Assembly: GCA_019308145.1 (NCBI GenBank)
Contig: JAFDIG010000016.1
Coordinates: forward strand, 1 to 15,719
Length of the DNA: 15,719 bases
DNA from: Deltaproteobacteria bacterium
Lineage (GTDB): Bacteria > Desulfobacterota > JAFDIG01
Reading direction: 5' to 3'
Shown here: positions 7,367-15,522 of the stretch, in pieces
Layout: each line of letters opens with the position of its first letter
Numbering within the stretch: position 1 is the first letter of the stretch
Made by a program: the position numbers and the translations under genes
The notes under the pieces: model-generated
What the model saw: the letters and a program-made list of their open reading frames with translations, nothing else
Database searches by the model: none
What the model was told of the DNA's origin: nothing

Positions 7367-8680
7367 ATGAAGATATTTTTAAGAACATTCATTGTTGCGT
7401 TATTATTATTTGTTTTAGCTACTGGTACTGGTTTTGCTGCACCAAAAGAAGTAAAAATTGGTGTAATTTTTCCCCTTTCTGGAGGTTTAGCAACTACTGG
7501 GAAACTTTTGAGAATTGGAGTTGAGCTTGCTGCTGAAATTGTTAATAATAAAACAGAGAATATTGATATACCAATGGCTAAATGGGAGGGTATTCCAGGA
7601 CTTGGTGGCGCAAAGATTAAGCTGATCTTTATGGATCATCGATCTGATCCTGCAAGAGGAGCTGATCTTGCAAAACGTTTAATCAAGGATGAAAAGGTTG
7701 TTGGGATTCTTGGATGCTATAATTCATCTGTAACAAAAAGCGTTAGCACGGTTTGTGAAAGGTATGGAGTCCCAATGATAAACTCAAACTCTACATCTCC
7801 ACCACTTACCACAAGGGGGTACAAATGGTTCTGGAGGACTACCCCGCACAATGTAACATTTTCTCATGATCTTTATAAGTTCTTAATCGGTCTTACCAAA
7901 GGAAAGTCAAAGGGTGTTGGTAAGGTTCCTATGAAGGATTTAGAACGTATTGCTATAGCAGGTGAGGAGACAGAATTTGGGGCAACAGGGATTAAGGTAC
8001 TTGAGGAATTAGCACCAAAATATGGATTTAAAGTAGTCAAAGCTATTAAATATCGTCATCAATCACCAGATCTTACCAGTGAAGTACAGGCAATAAGGGC
8101 AAGCAATCCTGGTGTTGTAGCCTTTATACCATATGTCTCTGATGCAATCCTTTTCATGAGGACTTTCAAATCTATGAAATTTAGCCCAAAAATTGTTTGG
8201 GGTCAGGATGCTGGAACTGTTCAACCAGGATTTGCTGAAGGGCTTAAAAAGGATGCTGTTGGCGTTTTGACCAGAACAGTTTTTGTTCCTAAAATAGCAG
8301 AAGTTAAGCCAGTAGCAAAACAGGTCAATTCCCTTTTCAAGAAAAGATCAGGGGAGGATTTTAGCGGCACATCAGCAAGGGCATTTACTGGATTGCAGAC
8401 ATGGGCTTATGTATTAAACAATGCAAAATCAACTGATCCTAAAGCTATCCAAAAAGCTGCCAATGCTCTCTATATCCCTGGCAAAGAACTTATCATGCCT
8501 TGGAAAGGGATTAAATTTGGTGGAGAACAAAAAGGTGAGATGGGGCAAAATATCCTTGGTTCTGGCATGATTGCTCAGTGGCAGGTATCACCTGGCGATA
8601 CTGTTCCTCATTTAGAAGCTGTATATCCATTTGAATATGCCACTGCTAAATTGATCTATCCTTTCCCTAAATGGAAATAA
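7367..8680 (+). CDS. livK: LIV-type (branched-chain amino acid family) periplasmic substrate-binding protein
   Basis: A 437-residue type I periplasmic binding protein and first gene of the liv operon. The signal peptide covers residues 1-24 (MKIF, hydrophobic core, GFA before A25). The mature protein starts VKIGVIFPLSGGLATTGK, the hallmark of the LivJ/K family, with a dinucleotide-fold-like GILGCYNSSVTKSV segment (about 115-128) and PMINSNSTSPPLTTRG (about 138-152) in the ligand cleft. At 437 residues it is longer than classical LivK (about 370), as is common for members binding amides, urea or aromatic compounds, so the ligand need not be leucine. AGAGGGGG at 7352-7359 gives a strong ribosome site. 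A hairpin at 8698-8733 separates it from the permease genes and may raise its expression relative to them. Confidence 0.9.
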   Translation: MKIFLRTFIVALLLFVLATGTGFAAPKEVKIGVIFPLSGGLATTGKLLRIGVELAAEIVNNKTENIDIPMAKWEGIPGLGGAKIKLIFMDHRSDPARGADLAKRLIKDEKVVGILGCYNSSVTKSVSTVCERYGVPMINSNSTSPPLTTRGYKWFWRTTPHNVTFSHDLYKFLIGLTKGKSKGVGKVPMKDLERIAIAGEETEFGATGIKVLEELAPKYGFKVVKAIKYRHQSPDLTSEVQAIRASNPGVVAFIPYVSDAILFMRTFKSMKFSPKIVWGQDAGTVQPGFAEGLKKDAVGVLTRTVFVPKIAEVKPVAKQVNSLFKKRSGEDFSGTSARAFTGLQTWAYVLNNAKSTDPKAIQKAANALYIPGKELIMPWKGIKFGGEQKGEMGQNILGSGMIAQWQVSPGDTVPHLEAVYPFEYATAKLIYPFPKWK

Positions 8681-8697
8681 TATATAAAAAAATGTAA

Positions 8698-8733
8698 AAG
8701 GTTACGCCCTGTTTTTAGACGGGGCGTAACTTT
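8698..8733 (+). promoter_or_regulatory. strong intercistronic hairpin between livK and livH
   Basis: GTTACGCCC (8701-8709) pairs with GGGCGTAAC (8722-8730). T8710·G8721 and G8711-C8720 extend the stem inwards. G8700·T8731 and two A-T pairs (8698-8699 with 8732-8733) extend it outwards. This gives about 14 bp around the loop TTTTTAGA. It is strikingly GC-rich for this DNA. No U-tract beyond TTT follows, so it suits an mRNA-stabilising or partially attenuating element better than a full terminator. Confidence 0.8.
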
Positions 8734-8745
8734 ATGGAGAAGATT

Positions 8746-9612
8746 ATGGGATTCTTTTTGGATGCTATTACCTCTGGTATCTTGATGGGCTTGATTTTTT
8801 CTCTCATTGCATTGGGACTAACTATCATCTTTGGGGTTATGAATATTGTGAATTTTGCTCATGGTGAATTTCTCATGGTCGGGATGTATATTGCATACTG
8901 GTGTAATGTTTTGATAGGATTAGATCCACTTTTTGGGTTGCCTTTTTCTATTGCAGCAGGAATACTTTTAGGACTTGCCTCATATTACCTCCTTGTAAGA
9001 TACCTACTTAGAGGTCCAATGATCGCACAATTATTTGGCACTTTTGGACTTATGTTATTTATAAGATATCTTGCCCTTTTTATTTGGGGACCAAATTTTA
9101 GAACGGTTAGTCATGGATTGCTTATGGGGAAAAGCATGTTATTAGGGAATGTTGTCGTTTTGGATTTATCAAAGGTCGTTCCTGCTATTGTGAGTATTAT
9201 TGCATTTTTCATTGTTTCATATGTCATAAATAATACAAAGGTAGGAAAGGCTTTACAGGCAACGGCATTAGATGCGGAAGCAGCAAGTTATATGGGTATT
9301 TATGCTGACAGAATGAATGCCCTTGCATGGGCTATTGGAGGAGGAACAGTTGGTCTTGCTGGTGGGCTCATGGTAAATTTTTGGTATATTACACCAGAAG
9401 TAGGTTTGCTTTTTGTAATGATTGCTTTTGCTACTGTTGCTCTCGGAGGGTTTGGAAGTATAAAAGGTGCTTTTTATGCAGGAGTAATTATTGGGGTTAT
9501 TGAAACATTAGTAGGGGTTAAAGCTCCTAGTTTTAAGTTTACAATTGTTTATGCAGCGTATTTTATCATCGTGGTTTTTAGACCGCAGGGGTTATTTGGA
9601 TGGAAGGAATAA
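8746..9612 (+). CDS. livH: LIV-type ABC importer permease LivH
   Basis: Inner-membrane permease of the LIV importer, paired with LivM. From ATG 8746 it has 288 residues. It begins with the family-typical membrane segment GILMGLIFSLIALGLTIIFGVMNIVNFAHGEF (quoted as two parts: GILMGLIFSLIALG and FGVMNIVNFAHGEF) and carries the cytoplasmic loop ALDAEAASYMGIYADRMNA (from residue 174) that docks the ATPases. It ends FRPQGLFGWKE, a normal LivH ending. An in-frame ATG at 8734 would add four residues, but its only upstream G-rich stretch is buried in the hairpin. GGAGA at 8736-8740, 5 nt before ATG 8746, makes the later start more likely. The end overlaps livM by 13 nt. Confidence 0.9.
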   Translation: MGFFLDAITSGILMGLIFSLIALGLTIIFGVMNIVNFAHGEFLMVGMYIAYWCNVLIGLDPLFGLPFSIAAGILLGLASYYLLVRYLLRGPMIAQLFGTFGLMLFIRYLALFIWGPNFRTVSHGLLMGKSMLLGNVVVLDLSKVVPAIVSIIAFFIVSYVINNTKVGKALQATALDAEAASYMGIYADRMNALAWAIGGGTVGLAGGLMVNFWYITPEVGLLFVMIAFATVALGGFGSIKGAFYAGVIIGVIETLVGVKAPSFKFTIVYAAYFIIVVFRPQGLFGWKE

Positions 9613-10610
9613 AAGGAGCAATAAAGGATGCATTAGATTTTAGTGATTTTCCTAAATCTGAAAGGATTGGAATAATAATATTTTATATATACCTTCTTAT
9701 ATTCCCTTGGGTTGTATCATCATCCTTTGCAAGGGCTGTAATGATTCAATTTCTCCTTTTTGCCCTATACGGAATGGGATGGAATACAATCGGTGGTTAT
9801 GGAGGACAAGTAGCATTAGGAAAGGCTCAATATGTTGGGATATCCGCTTATACTGTGGCAATGATGATGATCCTATTTAATATTCCATTTTGGGTTTCTA
9901 TGCCGATAGGTGTTTTTTTGGCTGTACTTTGGTCATTTATGATAGGATACCCTTTATTTAGGCTAAAAGGTCATTATTTTGCTATTGCTACTATCGCTGT
10001 TTCATTAGTTTTGCAAGATATTTTTAGGAACTGGGAGTTTGTTGGAGGGGAAAGAGGGCTTTCGCTCCCTTTTAAAGGAACTCCCAATTTTCTTTATATG
10101 CAGTTTAAATCTGATGTTTATTATTATTATTTTATGCTTATATTTTTTACCTTAGGCCTTTTCTACATGAATTGGTTTAGAAAATCCCGCCTTGGTTATC
10201 AATTAAGAGCAGTAAAGGCAAATGAGGATGTTGCAGCAAGTCTTGGTATAAATGTGAGATGGGCAAAAATAAAGGCATATGCAATAGCATCAGCATTTGT
10301 GGCTGTTGGTGGTGCATTTTATGCTGTTTATCATATGTATATTGATACATCATCTGTGATGCATCTTGAGTTATCAATCCTTATTGCTCTTATGGCAATG
10401 CTTGGTGGTGCTGCTTCTCTTTGGGGACCTATTATAGGTGCGGCAATTTTGGTGCCCCTTGATAGATACTTAGGAAGCTGGATAGGAGGTGCAAAAGGTC
10501 TTTTAGGACTCGATCTTATTATCTATAGTATTATTATTATGTTGGTTGCCGCGCTGGAACCAAGAGGGATCTGGGGTATAGTTGAGAAAGTGAGGGCAAA
10601 AAGAGGATGA
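9600..10610 (+). CDS. livM: LIV-type ABC importer permease LivM
   Basis: The second inner-membrane permease of the LIV importer, 336 residues. A soluble N-terminus of about 22 residues is followed by about nine to ten hydrophobic segments. The stretch GWNTIGGYGGQVALGKAQYVG (here GYGGQVALGKAQYVG, about residues 72-86) is the LivM hallmark. ANEDVAASLGINVRWAKIKA (about 207-226) is the ATPase-docking loop. LGGAASLWGPIIGAA and EPRGIWGI close the protein as usual. ATG 9600 lies inside the end of livH with AGGGG at 9587-9591, so translation is coupled. It overlaps livG by the 4 nt ATGA (10607-10610). Confidence 0.93.
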   Translation: MEGIKGAIKDALDFSDFPKSERIGIIIFYIYLLIFPWVVSSSFARAVMIQFLLFALYGMGWNTIGGYGGQVALGKAQYVGISAYTVAMMMILFNIPFWVSMPIGVFLAVLWSFMIGYPLFRLKGHYFAIATIAVSLVLQDIFRNWEFVGGERGLSLPFKGTPNFLYMQFKSDVYYYYFMLIFFTLGLFYMNWFRKSRLGYQLRAVKANEDVAASLGINVRWAKIKAYAIASAFVAVGGAFYAVYHMYIDTSSVMHLELSILIALMAMLGGAASLWGPIIGAAILVPLDRYLGSWIGGAKGLLGLDLIIYSIIIMLVAALEPRGIWGIVEKVRAKRG

Positions 10611-11344
10611 AGATTCTTCAGGTCAATAATCTGGTAAAAAGATTTGAAGGTGTAGTTGCCAATAACAATATCACCTTTTCTATTGAGGAAAATGAAATAG
10701 TTGGGCTTATAGGTCCAAATGGGGCAGGGAAAACCACCCTTTTTAACTGTATAGCAGGATATCATAAGCCTGATAAAGGAAAGATCTTTTTCAATGGCAA
10801 AGATATAACTGGTTGGCCTCCTTATCAAACCAATGTAGAAGGGATAGCACGAACTTTTCAGGTAATAGAGAGTGGTGGAGATATGTCAGTTAAAGAAGAG
10901 ATAATGGTTGGTGGATTTTGCAGAACATCTAATCGGTACCTGGCAATGAAAGAGGCTGTTGAAATTATTGAATTTATGAAACTTCAAGATGTACAGGATA
11001 TGAAGCTTACTGAATTACCAGTGGCTCAGCAAAAAAGGGTTGGCCTTGCAAGAGCATTAGCTACAAAGCCCCAATTATTTATGCTGGATGAGGTTGCAGC
11101 TGGTCTAACCCCTTCTGAAATTGAGGAGATGAAGGAACTAATTGTTAATATACAAAAAAAATGGAATCTTACGATTTTTATTATAGAACATGTAATGCAG
11201 CTTGTTATGGGAATATCTGCAAGGGTGATTGTTTTAGATGGTGGGGTTAAAATAGCTGAAGGAACACCTGATGAAGTAGCCCATAATGAAGAGGTGATAA
11301 AGGCCTACTTGGGAGAGAGATATGCTAAAGTTAGAAAAGGTTGA
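10607..11344 (+). CDS. livG: LIV-type ABC importer ATPase LivG, with degenerate signature motif
   Basis: The first of two ATPases of the LIV importer, 245 residues. Walker A is GPNGAGKTT (36-44). TFQV provides the Q-loop, and the catalytic Glu is E162 in FMLDEVAAGL. The switch His is H195 in IIEHVMQ. The C-terminal ending AEGTPDEVAHNEEVIKAYLG is typical of LivG. The ABC signature, usually LSYGQ or LSGGQ, reads LPVAQ (137-141), and Walker B is LDEV instead of LDEP. A subset of LivG-like proteins has such degenerate signatures, so this is probably ancestral to the subfamily and not recent damage. The gene overlaps livM by 4 nt and livF by 23 nt. Confidence 0.93.
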   Translation: MKILQVNNLVKRFEGVVANNNITFSIEENEIVGLIGPNGAGKTTLFNCIAGYHKPDKGKIFFNGKDITGWPPYQTNVEGIARTFQVIESGGDMSVKEEIMVGGFCRTSNRYLAMKEAVEIIEFMKLQDVQDMKLTELPVAQQKRVGLARALATKPQLFMLDEVAAGLTPSEIEEMKELIVNIQKKWNLTIFIIEHVMQLVMGISARVIVLDGGVKIAEGTPDEVAHNEEVIKAYLGERYAKVRKG

Positions 11345-12026
11345 AATAGCCTATGGTATTGTCCCTGTTGTCCAAGGGATATCCTTTCATGTTGAAGATG
11401 GTGAACTGATATCCATTGTTGGTGCTAACGGAGCAGGGAAAACGACCATAATGAAGGCAATTGCTGGAAGACTTCATCTAAGAAAGGGCTCTATCAATTT
11501 TCGTGGGAAGGATATAACTAAATTATCTAGTCCTGATATAGTGAGGATGGGAATTACCTATGTACCTGAAAACAGGAGGCTTTTCACTCCTTTATCAGTA
11601 GAAGAAAATTTGGAGATAGGGGCATATATTATTAATGATAAAAAGGAGATAGAAAAGAATTTGGAGTTTGTTTATGGGCTCTTCCCAAGATTAAAAGAGA
11701 GAAGAAAGCAGAGAGCAGGAACGTTAAGTGGAGGGGAACAACAGATGCTAGCAATAGGAAGAGGGCTTATGGCTAACCCAAAACTTTTGATGCTGGATGA
11801 ACCATCTCAAGGTTTGATGCCAATTCTTGTTACAGAGCTTTTAAACGCTGTAAAGAAACTAAAAGAATTGGGTATGACTATTCTTTTAGTTGAGCAAAAT
11901 GTTCAAGAAGCCTTAGAAATTGCTGATAGAGGATATGTGCTCCAGACAGGTCAAATCATAACGGAGGGTAATGGTAAAGAACTGCTTGATTCTGACATTG
12001 TAAAGAAGGCATTTTTAGGCATGTAA
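11322..12026 (+). CDS. livF: LIV-type ABC importer ATPase LivF
   Basis: The second ATPase of the LIV importer, 234 residues. Walker A is GANGAGKTT (34-42), Q-loop region TYVPENRRLF, canonical signature LSGGEQQ (135-141), Walker B LLMLDEPSQGL with D159/E160, and LLVEQNVQEAL, in which Q192 stands at the switch-histidine position as in ordinary LivF proteins. ADRGYVLQTG and the short C-terminus are family-typical. The start lies 23 nt inside the end of livG behind GGGAGAGAG (11311-11319), giving coupled translation. It is the last gene of the operon; an AT-rich 11-bp inverted repeat follows 21 nt after the stop. Confidence 0.94.
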   Translation: MLKLEKVEIAYGIVPVVQGISFHVEDGELISIVGANGAGKTTIMKAIAGRLHLRKGSINFRGKDITKLSSPDIVRMGITYVPENRRLFTPLSVEENLEIGAYIINDKKEIEKNLEFVYGLFPRLKERRKQRAGTLSGGEQQMLAIGRGLMANPKLLMLDEPSQGLMPILVTELLNAVKKLKELGMTILLVEQNVQEALEIADRGYVLQTGQIITEGNGKELLDSDIVKKAFLGM

Positions 12027-12047
12027 ATATTAATAATGAAGAAAATA

Positions 12048-12076
12048 AAGATAAAATTCCTCAAAAATTTTATCTT
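12048..12076 (+). terminator. AT-rich inverted repeat after livF, possible transcript end
   Basis: AAGATAAAATT (12048-12058) and AATTTTATCTT (12066-12076) are perfectly complementary over 11 bp around a 7-nt loop, 21 nt after the livF stop. The position suits a terminator, but the stem is almost all A-T and no U-tract follows, so efficient intrinsic termination is doubtful. It could instead be a 3'-end stabilising hairpin. Confidence 0.35.
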
Positions 12077-12202
12077 CAAATTGGAATAAATAATCACAAA
12101 GTTTTAAATCCTACCAATTGAATGTATAAATAAATTTATATTAATTTCTTCAGTTTGATAAATTTTGCTTTCAGATAAAAATAGAAAAAGGAAAGATGGA
12201 TC

Positions 12203-13072
12203 ATGTTAAAAGGAGAGATTAAAGAGATATTGCAAGGAGGAGTGGATCTTCATGTTCATACTTCCCCTGATATTTTTAAAAGAAGGATAAATGATTTTGA
12301 TGCTGCATACCAGTCAAAAGAGGCAGGTTTGAAAGCTATTGTTTTAAAAAATCATTTTTTTCCTACAGTTGATAGGGCTTTACTTGTAAAAGAAAAAACT
12401 GGGTTTAATCTTATAGGAAGTATTACTCTGAACAAACCTGTTGGTGGTCTTAATCCAGAAGCAGTGGAAACAGCGGTTAAAGAAGGTGTGAAAATTGTTT
12501 GGATGCCTACAATACATTCACTTAACACGGCTAAAAGACCTGATATTGTCACAATGTTTCAAGAGGTAATAAACCCAGAAGAAAAGGGAATTTCTTTATT
12601 AGAAGGAGATCAACCTGTTCAAGAGGTATATGAAATTTTTGAGATAATAAAAGAAAACAATGTAATATTAGCCACTGGCCATATATATCCTTATGAAATA
12701 GTTAAGATTGTTAAAAAGGCTTGTGAGATGAAACTAAAAAAGATAATCCTTACACATCCCTTTTCTACCTTAGTAGGCATGGAACTTAAAGACGTAAAAG
12801 AACTTACAGATCTTTCTGATAACATATACATAGAATTTACATGTTATGATTTATGCCCTCATATAAAAAAGCCTTTAACAATTGAGGAAGTAAAATATTA
12901 TATCTCTGAATTAGGCCCAGAAAGGGTTATAATCAGTTCAGATGGAGGGCAAGTTTATAATCCTAATCCTATTGATATGTTAGCTGATACGTTTGCGCAA
13001 TTATTAGATCATTTTACTGTTAAAGATATAAGAAAGATGTTTGTAAAAAATACCAGCTATTTGATCAGTTAA
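12203..13072 (+). CDS. DUF6282-like metal-dependent hydrolase (amidohydrolase-type TIM barrel)
   Basis: A cytosolic protein of 289 residues without signal peptide. Probable metal ligands follow amidohydrolase order: DLHVHTSPD with H17 and H19, KNHFFPT with K49 and H51, ATGH (H160), LTHPF (H185) and ISSDGG (D247). Together they indicate a binuclear or mononuclear metal site at the mouth of a TIM barrel; the DUF6282 family has this arrangement. The substrate is not known. AAGGA at 12188-12192 precedes the ATG by about 10 nt. It follows the liv operon by 176 nt in the same direction, so an intracellular hydrolase for the imported compound (an amide or cyclic amide, for instance) is a reasonable guess, but only from context. 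An out-of-frame ATG at 12196 was not chosen. Confidence 0.72.
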   Translation: MLKGEIKEILQGGVDLHVHTSPDIFKRRINDFDAAYQSKEAGLKAIVLKNHFFPTVDRALLVKEKTGFNLIGSITLNKPVGGLNPEAVETAVKEGVKIVWMPTIHSLNTAKRPDIVTMFQEVINPEEKGISLLEGDQPVQEVYEIFEIIKENNVILATGHIYPYEIVKIVKKACEMKLKKIILTHPFSTLVGMELKDVKELTDLSDNIYIEFTCYDLCPHIKKPLTIEEVKYYISELGPERVIISSDGGQVYNPNPIDMLADTFAQLLDHFTVKDIRKMFVKNTSYLIS

Positions 13073-13434
13073 TATGCTGTTTCCTTTTTACAATGGTTTT
13101 TATTCATTTATTAAGAAAAGGAATAAGACTTTTATCTTGATCTTTGATTAGAAAAGAGGATAGAGAGTAAAAATTTGTGTATTCTTTTAAAGTTATTTAA
13201 TGGATAAACCCATAGGGTCAGGTTTTACACCCAACTATTTAAATTCTCTTTTATTAGTGGGGGATAACCCCCACCCTACAATTAATAATTGATAATTAAA
13301 ATTAAAAGAGTAAAAGTTTTCCTTTTATTTGCAGATCGACTTCGTCGGTCTGAACGTAATTAATCCCTTTTTTAGTATGAATCAATTACTTTCCCCTGAC
13401 AAATGAACAAATTAAAAAATTTTTTTAGATTCTA
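13073..13434. repeat. gene-free, palindrome-rich stretch between converging genes
   Basis: These 362 nt hold no supportable gene but several dyads. GTGGGGG (13257-13263) pairs with CCCCCAC (13268-13274) around ATAA. CTCTTTTA (13246-13253) pairs with TAAAAGAG (13313-13320), enclosing the first hairpin. CAGATCGAC (13332-13340) pairs with GTCGGTCTG (13344-13352) with one T·G pair and a TTC loop. ACCC/GGGT (13208-13218) is a smaller one. The G/C tracts stand out from the AT-rich surroundings. The hairpins may terminate transcription from both sides or be remnants of a dispersed palindromic repeat. Confidence 0.55.
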
Positions 13435-14088
13435 TTATTCCTCTTTTAATCTGGCAATATTATTTGGTTCCCCTATTACTACCAATATGTCGCTATCTTT
13501 TATAACAAAGCTTCCTGATGGGATCATAACCATTTTTTCTGGCACCAATTCTTTAATAGCAATTACAAAAACATCATATTTTTTCCTCAATTCTATCTCA
13601 GATAAACTTTTACCAACAAAAGAAGGAGGTGGTGCTAATTCTGCAACACTATATTCAGGGGAGAGTTCCAGGTAATCGAGAATATTTGGATGAGAGAGGC
13701 TTTTTACAAGTTTTAATGCTGTATCCTTTTCTGGAAAAATCTCTTCGGTAGCACCAACTTTACTTAAGACCCTACCATGATCCTCGTTGGTTATCTTTAC
13801 TATAATATTTTTTGCACCTAAATCCTTTAAATGTAAGGTAACAAGAACGCTATGGCTTAGATTATCACCTAAACTTATTATTACAGCATCCATAGATGAC
13901 ACATTTAATGATTCAAGTATCTCTTTATCACTTGCATCCCCAATAATAGTATAAGAGACAAAAGGCTGAATTCGTTGAATCACATCCTTTCTTCTATCTA
14001 TACAAACAACCTCATGCCCTTCTTTTGATAGTCCCGCTGCAACTGTATAGCCAAAATTACCCAAGCCAATAACCATGAATTTTCCCAT
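13435..14088 (-). CDS. trkA: TrkA/KtrA-type K+ uptake regulatory subunit (RCK domains)
   Basis: A cytoplasmic regulator of the TrkH/KtrB potassium channel, 217 residues, the size of single-unit KtrA/TrkA proteins. The N-terminal RCK_N Rossmann domain has GLGNFG (8-13), the acidic residue D31 after strand 2 (CIDRRK) and GDASD (50-54), as expected for NAD(H) or ATP/ADP binding. The C-terminal RCK_C domain covers about 144-217 (YSVAELAPPPSFVGKSLSE). AGGAGA at 14095-14100 lies 6 nt before the start. It is downstream of trkH in the same direction with 58 nt between them, so the two form one operon. No membrane segment is present. Confidence 0.92.
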   Translation of the reverse strand: MGKFMVIGLGNFGYTVAAGLSKEGHEVVCIDRRKDVIQRIQPFVSYTIIGDASDKEILESLNVSSMDAVIISLGDNLSHSVLVTLHLKDLGAKNIIVKITNEDHGRVLSKVGATEEIFPEKDTALKLVKSLSHPNILDYLELSPEYSVAELAPPPSFVGKSLSEIELRKKYDVFVIAIKELVPEKMVMIPSGSFVIKDSDILVVIGEPNNIARLKEE

Positions 14089-14146
14089 CCCTTATCTCCT
14101 AAAAAGTTAAAAACTACAAATTGAATATTAAAAAATTTTATATTGA

Positions 14147-15514
14147 TTATCCAATAAAAAGGTCTTCCTCACCATAATGTATCTCTTTTTTCTTAAATTT
14201 TTGAGCAAGAATAGCAGCTAAAGAGAGAGGACCTATTCTTCCTAAATACATCATAATGATTATAAGTAATTTTCCTGAATCAGTTAACTTTGCGGTACTT
14301 CCCATTGAAAGCCCAACCGTTCCAAAAGCAGAGGTTGTTTCAAAAAGAAGTTCTAAAAAGATACCCCTTGCTTGAGTGTGAGGGATATTTGCCTGTTGGG
14401 TCATTAAAAGTAAGGATAAAATGGCTGTTAAAGCAATAAAAGAGCCTATTAGAATAGATATGGATCTGCCAACAGTTTCAGCTGGTACACTTCGTTTAAA
14501 TATAACTACATCATTCCTTCCTTTTAACCGGTTAAAGGCCAGTGAAAAAAGTATAGCAATATTTATGGTTTTTATTCCGCCACCAGTACCACCAGGGGAG
14601 GCACCAATAAACATAAGAAGAATAAAAATAAAAAGAGTTGCATTGGTAAGTTGAGAAAAATTTACTGTATTAAATCCTGCTGTTCTTGCTGTTATAGATT
14701 GAAAAATGCTATTAATAATCTTATTAGAAATGCTCATCCCTTTTAATACATTATTTTGTTCAAGTAAAAAGAATAGTACCCCTCCAATAAGCAACAGAGT
14801 GGTTGTTGTGATTAAGACTATTTTGGTGTGGAGAGAAAGTTTTTTAATCTTATTTTCTGGTTTTAAAAATTTAGGAATTTCTATAAGCGCCATAAAGCCT
14901 AATCCACCTAAAATGATTAAAGAGCCAAAGACAAGTATTATAAATGGATTATTTTTAAATGGTATTAAATTTTCTGGAAAAAGTGAGAATCCAGCATTAC
15001 AAAAAGCTGAGATAGCATGAAATATAGAGAAGTAAACCGCCTTAAGAGGTGACATAGTTTTTTGCCATTCAGAAAAGAGGAGAAATGCCCCGACAAATTC
15101 TATTACAAAAGTGAGAATAAAAATATTCTTTATTAAATTTTTTGCCCCTTTTCTCCATTTATGAGTAAAGCTTGATTGTACAATTAGTTGATCTCTTACT
15201 GAAATAGATTTTCCAGCCATAATGAAAAAAATTATTGAAAAAGTGATAATTCCCAAGCCACCCATTTGAATAAGTAACAAAATTACCATTTGACCAAACA
15301 AGGTAAAGAAGCTTCCAGTATCTACCACAATAAGACCTGTTACACATACTGCGGATGTTGAAGTAAAAAGAGCATCTATCCATCTTAAATGAGTATGAGA
15401 GCTTATAGGTAAATAAAGAATTATTGCTCCAATGATAATAGCCACGCCAAAGCTAAAGAAGATTGCAGAAGCTGGATTAGTTATAAAATGAGCTTTTTTA
15501 TAAGGTGATTTCAA
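14147..15514 (-). CDS. trkH: TrkH/KtrB-type K+ channel subunit
   Basis: An integral-membrane K+ (or Na+-coupled K+) translocating subunit of 455 residues, the usual KtrB/TrkH length. Four pore-loop selectivity segments are visible in order: CVTGL (57-61), CNAGF (172-176), RTAGFNT (Gly280) and GTVGL (398-402). Each has the single conserved glycine, and each is preceded by an S/T-rich pore helix such as FTSTSAV. The start codon is TTG (15512-15514), supported by AGGAG at 15521-15525 with a 6-nt spacer; no ATG is better placed. The Shine-Dalgarno partly lies in a small hairpin (15523-15541). It forms an operon with trkA downstream and probably with the truncated gene upstream. Confidence 0.93.
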   Translation of the reverse strand: MKSPYKKAHFITNPASAIFFSFGVAIIIGAIILYLPISSHTHLRWIDALFTSTSAVCVTGLIVVDTGSFFTLFGQMVILLLIQMGGLGIITFSIIFFIMAGKSISVRDQLIVQSSFTHKWRKGAKNLIKNIFILTFVIEFVGAFLLFSEWQKTMSPLKAVYFSIFHAISAFCNAGFSLFPENLIPFKNNPFIILVFGSLIILGGLGFMALIEIPKFLKPENKIKKLSLHTKIVLITTTTLLLIGGVLFFLLEQNNVLKGMSISNKIINSIFQSITARTAGFNTVNFSQLTNATLFIFILLMFIGASPGGTGGGIKTINIAILFSLAFNRLKGRNDVVIFKRSVPAETVGRSISILIGSFIALTAILSLLLMTQQANIPHTQARGIFLELLFETTSAFGTVGLSMGSTAKLTDSGKLLIIIMMYLGRIGPLSLAAILAQKFKKKEIHYGEEDLFIG

Positions 15515-15522
15515 TAGATTCT

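Noticed and set aside
13081..13123. TTCCTTTT/AAAAGGAA inverted repeat just after the DUF6282-like gene, considered as a terminator.
   Set aside because: The loop is 27 nt and the stem is mostly A-T without a following U-tract, so it would be unstable.
13403..13675. A 90-codon plus-strand frame over the end of trkA.
   Set aside because: It is antisense to the RCK_C domain coding region, with no family resemblance.
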